59,863 nucleotides of DNA from Polynucleobacter sp. JS-Safj-400b-B2 (GTDB taxonomy: Bacteria; Pseudomonadota; Gammaproteobacteria; Burkholderiales; Burkholderiaceae), in NCBI RefSeq assembly GCF_018881975.1, contig NZ_JACVPJ010000012.1, forward strand, positions 1 to 59,863. The letters run 5' to 3'. Shown here one piece after another: positions 39,636 through 47,382 of this stretch; within the stretch, counting starts at the first letter, position 1, and every line of letters starts with the position of its first letter. The notes under the pieces were generated by a model, which did not search any database, was not told the origin of the DNA, and saw only the letters and a list, made by a program, of their open reading frames with translations. The position numbers and the translations under genes are program-made.

Positions 39636-40607
39636 ATGAAAACGACTTTCCTGGATTTTGAGCAGCAAATCGCCGAATTAGAGTCAAAGATTGAAGAGCT
39701 GCGTTTTGTGCAAGATGAGTCATCGGTAGATATTTCCGATGAGATCAAAACGCTTTCTGAAAAAAGTCAGCAGCTTACCAAAGACGTTTACGCCAATCTC
39801 ACGCCATGGCAGGTATCTCAAGTCGCGCGTCATCCGCAGCGTCCATACACATTAGATTATGTTGGCGCATTATTTACAGACTTTCATGAGCTGCATGGTG
39901 ATCGTACTTTTGCAGATGATCAATCGATCATCGGTGGTTTAGCCCGTTTCGAAAATCAACCTTGCATGGTGATCGGACATCAAAAAGGCCGTGATACTAA
40001 AGAGCGTGCCCTACGAAACTTCGGCATGAGTCGTCCTGAGGGTTATCGCAAAGCAATGCGCCTCATGCGCCTGGCAGAAAAATTTGGCATCCCGGTATTT
40101 ACCTTTGTTGATACGCCAGGTGCATTTCCAGGCATTGATGCGGAAGAGCGTAACCAGTCTGAAGCGATTGGGCGCAATCTATTTGTACAAGCAGAACTCG
40201 AAGTTCCAATCATCGCCACGATTATTGGCGAGGGTGGTTCTGGTGGTGCTTTAGCGATTGCGATGGGTGACGTAGTTCTGATGCTGCAAAACTCTACTTA
40301 CTCAGTAATCTCACCTGAGGGTTGCGCTTCCATTCTCTGGAAGACGGCTGATAAGGCTCCAGAGGCTGCAGAGCAGCTGGGCCTCACGGCACAACGCTTA
40401 AAAGCATTGGGCCTCATTGACAAGATTGTGGCTGAGCCTATTGGTGGTGCGCATCGAGATTACGACAATATGATGAGCAATATGCGTAAAGCACTTGCAG
40501 AATCTTTAAAAACTTTTGACGGCATGAAGGTGGATGCATTACTGGAGCGTCGTCATGAACGTTTGATGAGTTATGGCAAGTTCAAGGAAATCACAGCAAA
40601 GTCCTAA
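39636..40607 (+). CDS. accA: Acetyl-CoA carboxylase carboxyltransferase subunit alpha
   Basis: AccA with AccD transfers carboxyl from biotin to acetyl-CoA, the first step of fatty acid synthesis. The 323-residue protein has the normal length, starting [21 protein letters not shown] and including [52 protein letters not shown] and [15 protein letters not shown], the oxyanion and CoA sites. It overlaps tilS by 35 bp. Confidence 0.96.
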   Translation: MKTTFLDFEQQIAELESKIEELRFVQDESSVDISDEIKTLSEKSQQLTKDVYANLTPWQVSQVARHPQRPYTLDYVGALFTDFHELHGDRTFADDQSIIGGLARFENQPCMVIGHQKGRDTKERALRNFGMSRPEGYRKAMRLMRLAEKFGIPVFTFVDTPGAFPGIDAEERNQSEAIGRNLFVQAELEVPIIATIIGEGGSGGALAIAMGDVVLMLQNSTYSVISPEGCASILWKTADKAPEAAEQLGLTAQRLKALGLIDKIVAEPIGGAHRDYDNMMSNMRKALAESLKTFDGMKVDALLERRHERLMSYGKFKEITAKS

Positions 40608-41886
40608 TCTAGGAAAGCGAATTGCGGTTGCCTTAAGTGGCGGCCTCGATTCGGTTGTATTGCTCGACACGGTTTGCAAAGCGCAAGCTAAAGAAGTAAC
40701 GCAAAACAAAAACCAAACCAAGGACCAGATTTACGCTTTTCATATCCATCATGGCTTACAAAAGCCTGCTGATGAATGGCTGATCTTTTGCGAAACGCTG
40801 GCTAAAAAATATAAGATTCATTTTGATTTCAGACTTCTTCATCTCAGCACCGAAGAATCTCAAGGTAATATCGAGGCAAAAGCAAGGGCAGGGCGTTACG
40901 AAGCACTCGCCGACCTCTGCGAAGAATATGGCATCGAAGATTTACTCTTAGCGCATCACCAAAATGATCAAGCGGAAACAGTTCTCTTGCAGCTCCTGCG
41001 GGGCTCTGGCGTAGCTGGCTTATCTGGTATGCCAACAAGCAGGGGAGTTTCAAACAAACAAAGTCTCACCCTATGGCGGCCACTTTTAAATCAAAGTAGA
41101 CAAGAGCTTGAGGCTTATGCAAAAGAGCATAAGCTTAAATGGATCGAAGATCCCAGCAATCAAGATACTAAGTACCGTCGTAATGCGGTTCGCAAAAGAA
41201 TCATTCCAGCGCTCGAGAAGATTCAGCCAGAGGCATTGGCCAATATGGCACGTAGTGCAGAATTACTTGGGGAAGCGCAAACACTGCTTAACCGACTAGC
41301 AACACAAGATGGCAAAAGTATTCTCAACAAAGATCAATTGAAAGTAAGGCCATTACTAGCTCTTTCTAAAGATGATTTACCGGCAGCCAATAACGTATTG
41401 CGTTACTGGTTACAAACGCAACAATTAGCGATGCCATCTCAAGAGCGTTTGCAAGCTTGGTGGCGTGACCTTGCAAAAGTCAAAACAGATGCAAAACTGG
41501 AGTGGCTGCATGACGAGAGAAAAATCTACCTATGGCGTGGGGCACTGCAAGTATCTAATTCAGAGGAGGGGCGTTGGGTTCTCAAATCATTGCCAGCCAA
41601 TTCCAAGCAAATGGGTCTTCCAGCGGATTGGGTAAAAACCGCCCAAGAGAACAATCAAATCACTCTTAGAGAGCGCCTAGGCTCTGAGAAGATTCAGATT
41701 AAGCATAAGACACCCCGTAAAACCCTCAAAAACCTCTATCAGGAGGCTGATATTCCACCCTGGGAGCGTCAGGCACCCTTGCTCTATATCAACGATGAAT
41801 TGATCGCTGTAGCCGGAATTGGGCTGAGTTACCCGCATCTGACCTCGGTTGGTAACCGCGTTCTGCCGATATGGACTAAGGCGTAA
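40573..41886 (+). CDS. tilS: tRNA(Ile)-lysidine synthetase
   Basis: TilS converts C34 to lysidine in tRNA-Ile(CAU) so that it reads AUA. The 437-residue protein has the PP-loop ATP site [12 protein letters not shown] (~20), [13 protein letters not shown] and [24 protein letters not shown]-terminal TilS domain follows ([27 protein letters not shown]). The start lies 35 bp inside accA. Its 3' end overlaps the convergent toxin gene by 11 bp. accA-tilS order is common in betaproteobacteria. Confidence 0.95.
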   Translation: MASSRKSQQSPNLGKRIAVALSGGLDSVVLLDTVCKAQAKEVTQNKNQTKDQIYAFHIHHGLQKPADEWLIFCETLAKKYKIHFDFRLLHLSTEESQGNIEAKARAGRYEALADLCEEYGIEDLLLAHHQNDQAETVLLQLLRGSGVAGLSGMPTSRGVSNKQSLTLWRPLLNQSRQELEAYAKEHKLKWIEDPSNQDTKYRRNAVRKRIIPALEKIQPEALANMARSAELLGEAQTLLNRLATQDGKSILNKDQLKVRPLLALSKDDLPAANNVLRYWLQTQQLAMPSQERLQAWWRDLAKVKTDAKLEWLHDERKIYLWRGALQVSNSEEGRWVLKSLPANSKQMGLPADWVKTAQENNQITLRERLGSEKIQIKHKTPRKTLKNLYQEADIPPWERQAPLLYINDELIAVAGIGLSYPHLTSVGNRVLPIWTKA

Positions 41887-42169
41887 TCCCAGATTCTTTT
41901 TGATGGCGTATGGTGCAAATGAGCACGGCATTTTTAGCTTCATCAAAGCTATATAGCGCTACATAGCCAGACTTTCCGCGGGAGATGATTAATTCCCTGA
42001 TATGGATATCGCAGGTGCGACCGATATAAGGGTGTTCTGACAATATCTGAATTGCACCCTCAATAATCTCTAACGTAGCTAGAGCAGCATTTTTGTCAAT
42101 TGCAACTAAAAAGTCAGTAAGTCTCTCGAGATCTAATAGGGCTCTTGGGGAGAAAACAATTCTTACCAA
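41876..42169 (-). CDS. RelE/ParE-family toxin
   Basis: This 97-residue protein has the ParE/RelE fold pattern: FSPRALLDLERLTDFLVAID, LEIIEGAIQILSEHPYIGR, RELIISRGKSGYVALYSFD and a C-terminal ICTIRHQKE. ParE toxins poison DNA gyrase and RelE toxins cleave mRNA; this sequence resembles ParE more because of the IGR and IRHQ-type ending. The start overlaps the antitoxin stop by 7 bp. The stop lies inside the convergent tilS 3' end. Confidence 0.85.
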   Translation of the reverse strand: MVRIVFSPRALLDLERLTDFLVAIDKNAALATLEIIEGAIQILSEHPYIGRTCDIHIRELIISRGKSGYVALYSFDEAKNAVLICTIRHQKESGITP

Positions 42170-42447
42170 TTCGTAGCTTTCAAGGTTGACTTCTTGCCGG
42201 CAATACGTGCTTTTAAATGTTTGAAGACTTGATCCGCATCGTGTACTTTACCGTCTTGTAAAACCTCGTTGCGAGCATTGTTAGCGTCTTCAATAAAAGA
42301 TCTTCGCAATTCCGCATTGATGCTTGCTTGCTTAATTGCTTCCACCATAAAGGCGTGAGTAGTAATGCCAAGATCTTTAGCCGCATTGGCTGCTCGGAGT
42401 TTGATTTCAGCGGTGAGTTTGAGGGAGGTCGTGCTTATAGGGCTCAT
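42163..42447 (-). CDS. Ribbon-helix-helix-type antitoxin
   Basis: The 94-residue protein starts MSPISTTSLKLTAEIKLRAANAAKDLGITTHAFMVEAI, a ribbon-helix-helix DNA-binding segment in which the beta strand (TTSLKLT) is followed by two helices. The C-terminal part (~50-94) would wrap the toxin. The ATG at 42447 is preferred to an upstream in-frame start (42492) because GGAG precedes it. Together with the overlapping ParE-like gene it forms a type II toxin-antitoxin pair that probably autoregulates from the 171-bp gap toward lysC. Confidence 0.8.
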   Translation of the reverse strand: MSPISTTSLKLTAEIKLRAANAAKDLGITTHAFMVEAIKQASINAELRRSFIEDANNARNEVLQDGKVHDADQVFKHLKARIAGKKSTLKATNW

Positions 42448-42525
42448 GGAAGCTCCAAAGGAAACATTGAGGTAACACTTGAGTAACACCATGCTAAACC
42501 GGTCCTAATGCAAAGTCAACGAGTT

Positions 42526-42537
42526 GGGCTTAAGCCC
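42526..42537. promoter_or_regulatory. Palindrome in the antitoxin-lysC gap
   Basis: A perfect 12-bp palindrome GGGCTTAAGCCC lies 79 bp upstream of the antitoxin start and 81 bp before lysC. It could be an operator for either divergent gene. A TAAAAT hexamer at 42550-42555 is a possible -10 box for lysC, but no well-spaced -35 box was found. Confidence 0.3.
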
Positions 42538-42618
42538 TACAAAACCCTGTAAAATAGGCCCTTTTTAGAACTCCAAGGAATCATTTCCTTGTTACAGATA
42601 GTTAAATAGACGGTTTTT

Positions 42619-43869
42619 ATGGCTCTTATCGTTCATAAGTACGGCGGCACCTCAATGGGCTCAACTGAGCGCATTGCCAACGTTGCCAAGCGCGTTGCCA
42701 AATGGATGCGCGCAGGCCACCAAGTGGTGGTTGTGCCCTCAGCCATGTCTGGCGAAACCAATCGCTTGCTTGGCCTTGCAAAAGAAATCAATCCTGATGC
42801 ACATCCCCGTGAGCTTGATCAAATTGCATCGACTGGTGAGCAGGTTAGTTCAGGCTTGCTGGCACTGGCATTAATGCGCGAAGGTATTGACGCGGTGAGT
42901 TACGCAGGCTGGCAGGTAACTGTACATACTGACTCATCATTCACCAAGGCTCGTATTAAGAGCATTGATGACAAAAAAATCTTAGCAGACCTCAATGCAG
43001 GTCGTGCAGTTGTAGTTACTGGTTTCCAGGGTGTTGATCCAAGCGGCAACATCACTACCCTAGGTCGTGGTGGTTCTGATACCTCAGCAGTTGCCATGGC
43101 AGCAGCTCTGAAGGCCGATGAGTGCTTAATCTACACAGACGTTGATGGTGTTTATACAACTGACCCCCGTGTTTGCGAAGATGCACGTCGCCTAGACAAG
43201 ATTACTTTTGAAGAGATGCTAGAAATGGCAAGCTTAGGTTCAAAGGTATTGCAGATTCGTTCAGTAGAGTTTGCAGGTAAGTACAAAGTTAAAACCCGGG
43301 TCCTGTCTTCTTTGACAGACCCGTTGATGCCTTTAGACCAAGAGATGAAGTCGGGCACCTTGATTACATTTGAAGAGGACAGCACTATGGAAGCCGCAGT
43401 TATTTCCGGCATCGCCTTTGCGCGTGATGAAGCGAAGATTACCGTTCTTGGAGTTCCTGATCGTCCAGGCATTGCATATCAAATTCTTGGCCCAATTGCG
43501 GATGCCAATATTGATGTGGATATCATCATTCAGAACCAATCTGTGGATGGTAAGACGGACTTCACATTTACAGTGCCACGTGCCGATTATCAAAAGGCTT
43601 TGGATATTCTGAGGAATACTGTTCAAGCGCACATCGAAGCAAAGGAAATTTCTGGTGATCCAAAGGTTTCCAAAGTTTCAGTTGTAGGCGTGGGCATGCG
43701 TTCACATGTTGGTATCGCCAGTAAGATGTTCCGCACTTTGTCAGAAGAGGGTATCAATATCTTGATGATCTCCACCAGTGAAATCAAGATCTCAGTGGTG
43801 ATTGATGAGAAATACATGGAATTGGCTGTACGTGCCTTGCACAAGGCATTTGAACTGGACCAGAAGTAA
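42619..43869 (+). CDS. lysC: Aspartate kinase
   Basis: This enzyme phosphorylates aspartate, the entry to lysine, threonine, methionine and diaminopimelate synthesis. The 416-residue protein has KYGGTSMGSTERIANVA at the N-terminus, VVTGFQGVDPSGNITTLGRGGSDTSA and IYTDVDGVYTTDPR in the kinase domain. Tandem ACT domains (~265-416) bind feedback inhibitors such as lysine and threonine. The length fits the class with an internal beta-subunit start; a Met at ~residue 255 (43387) could serve this, but that is not shown. Confidence 0.95.
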   Translation: MALIVHKYGGTSMGSTERIANVAKRVAKWMRAGHQVVVVPSAMSGETNRLLGLAKEINPDAHPRELDQIASTGEQVSSGLLALALMREGIDAVSYAGWQVTVHTDSSFTKARIKSIDDKKILADLNAGRAVVVTGFQGVDPSGNITTLGRGGSDTSAVAMAAALKADECLIYTDVDGVYTTDPRVCEDARRLDKITFEEMLEMASLGSKVLQIRSVEFAGKYKVKTRVLSSLTDPLMPLDQEMKSGTLITFEEDSTMEAAVISGIAFARDEAKITVLGVPDRPGIAYQILGPIADANIDVDIIIQNQSVDGKTDFTFTVPRADYQKALDILRNTVQAHIEAKEISGDPKVSKVSVVGVGMRSHVGIASKMFRTLSEEGINILMISTSEIKISVVIDEKYMELAVRALHKAFELDQK

Positions 43870-43941
43870 GCTAAAAGCGCAATTAACCCCTCAGAAGCGG
43901 TTATCCGTTAAACTGTGGGGCGTTGTATAAGTAAGAAGTAC

Positions 43942-44036
43942 GGAGACGTGGCCGAGCTGGTCGAAGGCACTCCCCTGCTAAGGGAGCATCGGGGCTAAAA
44001 CTCTGATCGGAGGTTCGAATCCTCTCGTCTCCGCCA
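43942..44036 (+). tRNA. tRNA-Ser (GCT)
   Basis: The 95-nt gene has acceptor stem GGAGACG/CGTCTCC, D arm, anticodon stem CTCCC/GGGAG around loop CTGCTAA (anticodon GCT), a long variable arm typical of serine, and T arm GGAGGTTCGAATCCTCT. G plus CCA is encoded at 44033-44036. Its 3' end is part of the direct repeat found again at 59589. Confidence 0.97.
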
Positions 44037-44083
44037 GTACTTTTGGTATTTTTTCTGTTTTTCACTATATGCATCAATGACTT

Positions 44084-44109
44084 AGCCCCATAACCGGGGC
44101 TTTTTCTTT
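44084..44109 (+). terminator. Rho-independent terminator after tRNA-Ser
   Basis: Stem AGCCCC/GGGGCT (44084-44089, 44096-44101) with a six-base loop is followed by a T-rich run. The same hairpin is present in the second repeat copy. Confidence 0.85.
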
Positions 44110-44115
44110 ATCACT

Positions 44116-44139
44116 CCCGCTTACCAGTACGCTTACCAC
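44116..44139 (+). repeat. Tandem GCTTACCA units in repeat copy 1
   Basis: Two CGCTTACCA units with 12-bp period (starting near 44119 and 44131) lie just beyond the terminator. Such short direct repeats next to tRNA attachment sites often act as integrase arm-type sites; here that is inference from position and conservation in both repeat copies. Confidence 0.5.
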
Positions 44140-44258
44140 TCAAGCAATATTTGATTCCGGATGTGTGGCTAATGCAATTTAAGCTAACGATTACTCAGCA
44201 CACCTTGATGGCATGGTTAATTAATTGTTGAGAAGCTAAAAACGTTCAATAGATTCGG

Positions 44259-44858
44259 TTAGAAAACAGAACTATAAGAATTTGCATCAGGCCTTTGCTT
44301 ATTGGGCTTATGAACCGAGATAGTGCCGATAGTGATGAAGCACAGAGGCTCCTCTTTATCCTTAAGTAAAAATAACTCCCTCATCTTTTGGCTGTATAGA
44401 GCCTTACCGCTTGATAGTCCTGAACCAAATCCTAAAGAATTAGCCATTAGTAAAATATTTTGAATTGCACATCCTGCGGAGATGAGTTTTTCTTGCTCGG
44501 GAATGTTGTCAAGTTCATTGTTCAGCTTAGCAGTTGCCAATAAAAGCAAGGGGCCTCGAAAAGCTTTCTGCTTTGCTTCATCAATTTGAGTTGGCGTTGC
44601 GCTTGGGTCTCTTGCTATGAGCGCGTCTGCAAACAAGTCGCCTAATAAATTACGACTTTCGGGGCTGACTTCATAAAAGTGCCAAGGCGTTACCTTTCCA
44701 TGGTCGGGGGCGGCTCCAGCCGCATTCAGAATTTCTAATTTCTGGGGTAGGTTAGGGCCTGGTGCAATCAGTCTTTTAGGAGAAACATGCTGGCGACTAT
44801 GGATCAGCGCATGAGCAAAGCCTCCGAGTGAATCTAAATTATCAGAAGCCAAAATCAC
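44259..44858 (-). CDS. Nitroreductase family protein
   Basis: The 199-residue flavoprotein resembles YdjA-type nitroreductases. It has [17 protein letters not shown] at the N-terminus, [19 protein letters not shown] (FMN region), [30 protein letters not shown] and FITIGTIS near the C-terminus. These enzymes reduce nitroaromatics or quinones with NAD(P)H; the physiological substrate is unknown. It is the first gene inside the repeat-bounded region and overlaps the DUF1348 gene by 17 bp, so the two form an operon. Confidence 0.85.
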   Translation of the reverse strand: MILASDNLDSLGGFAHALIHSRQHVSPKRLIAPGPNLPQKLEILNAAGAAPDHGKVTPWHFYEVSPESRNLLGDLFADALIARDPSATPTQIDEAKQKAFRGPLLLLATAKLNNELDNIPEQEKLISAGCAIQNILLMANSLGFGSGLSSGKALYSQKMRELFLLKDKEEPLCFITIGTISVHKPNKQRPDANSYSSVF

Positions 44859-45309
44859 TTAGTCCTGGATGGTCATCAGGTCTTCTTCCTAGGGGCCAAA
44901 AAAACTTTCGGTCAGATTCTTTAATGGGTAAATCATTGATGCTAGCGAAACGTCTCATCATGAAACCATTTTCATTGAACTCCCAATTCTCATTACCAAA
45001 GCTTCGCGACCAGTTACCAGAGTCATCATGACATTCGTAGGCAAAACGAACCGCAATGCGGTTATCTGTAAATGCCCATAATTCCTTAATCAGGCGGTAG
45101 TCAAGCTCCTTGGCCCATTTGCGGCGAAGAAACTCTTTTACTTGCTCTCTACCTTTTGGAAATTCAGCCCGATTTCGCCAAATAGTGTCTTCCGTATAAA
45201 CCAAGGAAACCTTCTCGGGATCTCTGGTATTCCAAGCATCTTCAGCCATCCGAATCTTCTGAATAGCGGTTTCTTTAGTAAAAGGGGGTAATGGCAGTTT
45301 CTGTTCCAT
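44842..45309 (-). CDS. DUF1348 family protein (NTF2/SnoaL-like fold)
   Basis: The 155-residue protein matches DUF1348 along its whole length: [66 protein letters not shown] and the C-terminal [15 protein letters not shown]. The NTF2-like fold usually forms a small-molecule pocket; no reaction is established for this family. It is upstream of, and overlaps, the nitroreductase gene. A link to nitrogen metabolism is only positional. Confidence 0.85.
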   Translation of the reverse strand: MEQKLPLPPFTKETAIQKIRMAEDAWNTRDPEKVSLVYTEDTIWRNRAEFPKGREQVKEFLRRKWAKELDYRLIKELWAFTDNRIAVRFAYECHDDSGNWSRSFGNENWEFNENGFMMRRFASINDLPIKESDRKFFWPLGRRPDDHPGLSDFGF

Positions 45310-45443
45310 AATTCGCTTTATTGAGGGTTATATAGCTCTAAGGTTACACAAAAGACTTTATACAATATAGATAAATATGCCATTTTTGGTGCATTCACCG
45401 TTCAAATAGATGGAATTTTTTTCTGCAAAAATTATTTAAAAGC

Positions 45444-45947
45444 TTGATTGAGTATTTCAATAGGATTGCTCCACGACAAGACCAATATTCTTGGTTTGAT
45501 AGGTTGCGAGTATCGATTGGTGTTGGCCTAACTATTTTTGCGATAGCCCTATTGAATCTTCTATGGGGTGATATGACTCAAGATGAGAACATGGTGACGG
45601 CAGTTTTTGGGGTCAGTGCTTTATGTATATTCCTATTTCCTAATAGTAAATTCTTCTCGCCCCTAGCTTTAATAGAGGCAAATCTATTAGCTTCCTGCGT
45701 AGCCTTCATTTGTGTTTATCTGATGCCATCGATTTCTGTGGGCATTCCATTCGCCGTCATTGGCACGATGTTTGGAATGTATTTGCTGGGGTGTATGCAC
45801 CCGCCAGCGGTTTTCTTAAGTATTTTTATAGTAATGGCTGGAACTAATAGCTATGACTTTGCCTTGCATCCTGTTTTGGCCTACTCTCTTGTATTGACCT
45901 TGGCGAGTTTTTTAAATAAAGCTTTAATAAAGCGTTCGTTAGGCTAA
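45444..45947 (+). CDS. HPP-family integral membrane protein (1)
   Basis: This 167-residue membrane protein has about five hydrophobic segments and the HPP-family signature CMHPPAVFLSIF near residue 112. HPP proteins include nitrite transporters of cyanobacteria and chloroplasts (established), so nitrite uptake or export is plausible in this cluster. The start is weak: TTG at 45444 is the only start in frame, and no good ribosome site is seen. An ATG at 45410 is in frame only if a seven-T run (45416-45422) lost one base. It is convergent with the second HPP gene, 6 bp apart. Confidence 0.75.
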   Translation: MIEYFNRIAPRQDQYSWFDRLRVSIGVGLTIFAIALLNLLWGDMTQDENMVTAVFGVSALCIFLFPNSKFFSPLALIEANLLASCVAFICVYLMPSISVGIPFAVIGTMFGMYLLGCMHPPAVFLSIFIVMAGTNSYDFALHPVLAYSLVLTLASFLNKALIKRSLG

Positions 45948-45953
45948 GCTGTG

Positions 45954-46463
45954 CTACCCCCAAACACTCCAATCCTTGGATTGTGGTGAGGGTTCATTCC
46001 ACTTCACTGGGTAATGCAGGGCTTTCCCGGGAGTGAGGCGACTCCAGATGGCTGCTACAACCGCAAGAATTGTCACCCCTACCAAGACTACTACTACGAG
46101 ATGGCCAAAGCCAGCGTGCGCCTGGATCATGATAAGTGGATTTGCACCAGCTGGCGGATGTACAGTTTGTGTAAGCAACAAGACTGCCAAAGTAATTACC
46201 TCCGCAAGCAAGTAAACCCATAAAGCATCATCAAAGAGCTGGTAGCAGACAATACCAATAAGTGCGCTGATGAGGTGCCCGCCAAATAAAGCTCTTGGCT
46301 GTGCTGCAGGAGCGCCAGTCAAGCCAAACAGAAATATCGTAGAGCCACCCAGTGATGCAAGCAGTAATGGTGATGCCGGTGGTTTTGTAACAATTAAAGC
46401 CAATCCAAGTGCAACCATTGCGCCTAGCGAAACCCATGCCAAACGTTTAACTATTTTAAGCAT
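45954..46463 (-). CDS. HPP-family integral membrane protein (2), candidate nitrite transporter
   Basis: This 169-residue protein has about four or five membrane segments: LAWVSLGAMVALGLALIVTKPPASPLLLASLGGSTIFLFG, ALFGGHLISALIGIVCYQ, then VHPPAGANPLIMIQA with the HPP motif. It is the last gene of the nitrate operon, starting 3 bp after the YbiB-like gene, so it is co-transcribed with NasA and NirBD. That placement supports a role in nitrite or nitrate movement across the inner membrane. Substrate is inferred, not shown. Confidence 0.82.
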   Translation of the reverse strand: MLKIVKRLAWVSLGAMVALGLALIVTKPPASPLLLASLGGSTIFLFGLTGAPAAQPRALFGGHLISALIGIVCYQLFDDALWVYLLAEVITLAVLLLTQTVHPPAGANPLIMIQAHAGFGHLVVVVLVGVTILAVVAAIWSRLTPGKALHYPVKWNEPSPQSKDWSVWG

Positions 46464-46466
46464 GAC

Positions 46467-47375
46467 TTAGTGTAATCCAGCCATCGTAGATATTTGAATG
46501 GCTTGCCTGAGAATTGAGCTCGGACATTTGACTTGCCCAGATAGAATTTGCTCGGTAACGGATGCCGTTGAAATGGCGTCAATCTCTAAAAAAGGACTGA
46601 GATCTTCAAAGCGCTCTTCGGGGGTTGTCATTTCATTCGCATTTGGAAGCAAAAAATGCATTTCTGGCAATCGCTGCAGAGAAGCGGTTGGCTCACCCTC
46701 GCTTCCCCTCATCAAAATTGCATTTGCTGAGCGAAGTTGAAAAAATTCTCGTAGTTTTTCTGGATATTCTGGATGGGTGTAGTTGGAAACTTGCCAAGGC
46801 TTCTGAAGGGTTGGATTAATGAGTTTTGCCAATACATGACCAGTATTCCGCAGACCAATTCTTTCCCTGATATCTAATAATTTTTGAAGGGCTGGGGAAA
46901 TAACATTAAGAGGGCAAAAGATCGGTTGATTCAATGCCAGGAGGGCGCCAAATTCATCTTTGGTCTCGAGAATTGGCCAGCCAAGAGACTTAAAAATTTC
47001 ATGGCTTGTTACCCTGGTTAGATCTTTTTCGACCCCCTGAACAAGCACTGTAAAACCATAACTAGACAGCATGCCAGCAAGAAGTGGCGTTAAGTTTGCT
47101 TGTTTTCTAGCCCCGTTATAACTTGGTAAGACTATGGTGGGTCGTGTGCCAAGATTGAGTAAATTCAGATGCGGTTGTAGGGCGTCCATAAAGCCCATGA
47201 GCTCAGAGACAGACTCGCCCTTGATGCGCATAGCAATACAAAATGCACCCAGCTCTAGATCGCTGACATTGCCATCTAGAATTTGTGTGAAGACTTCTTT
47301 TGCCTGATAATGATCAAGGTGGCCGGCGCCTTTGCTGCCTCGGCCAATGACTTTTAAGAATGATGTGATGCTCAT
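46467..47375 (-). CDS. ybiB: YbiB/TrpD2-like glycosyltransferase-fold protein
   Basis: The 302-residue protein has the fold of anthranilate phosphoribosyltransferases (TrpD): HLDHYQAKEVFTQILDGNVSDLELGAFCIAMRIKGES at the N-terminus and LPSYNGARKQANLTPLLAGML in place of the usual PRPP loop GTGGD. The altered loop argues against TrpD activity and fits YbiB/TrpD2, which binds nucleic acid in E. coli. It lies 7 bp after nasA. YbiB-like genes occur in nitrate clusters of other betaproteobacteria (from memory), but their role there is unclear. Confidence 0.8.
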   Translation of the reverse strand: MSITSFLKVIGRGSKGAGHLDHYQAKEVFTQILDGNVSDLELGAFCIAMRIKGESVSELMGFMDALQPHLNLLNLGTRPTIVLPSYNGARKQANLTPLLAGMLSSYGFTVLVQGVEKDLTRVTSHEIFKSLGWPILETKDEFGALLALNQPIFCPLNVISPALQKLLDIRERIGLRNTGHVLAKLINPTLQKPWQVSNYTHPEYPEKLREFFQLRSANAILMRGSEGEPTASLQRLPEMHFLLPNANEMTTPEERFEDLSPFLEIDAISTASVTEQILSGQVKCPSSILRQAIQISTMAGLH

Positions 47376-47382
47376 TGGAGGA

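Larger units (their letters stand above)
44023..44163 (+). repeat. Direct repeat copy 1: tRNA-Ser 3' end plus flank
   Basis: About 141 bp starting in the tRNA-Ser T arm recur at 59589-59730 in the same orientation, with roughly 85-90 percent identity by eye. Shared parts are the tRNA 3' end with CCA, the terminator hairpin, and a conserved segment with two GCTTACCA units. This is interpreted as one attachment-site arm of an integrated island. Confidence 0.85.

Noticed and set aside
46014..46223. Short plus-strand frames opposite the second HPP gene
   Set aside because: No ribosome site or conserved motif; the HPP frame fits a known family and operon.
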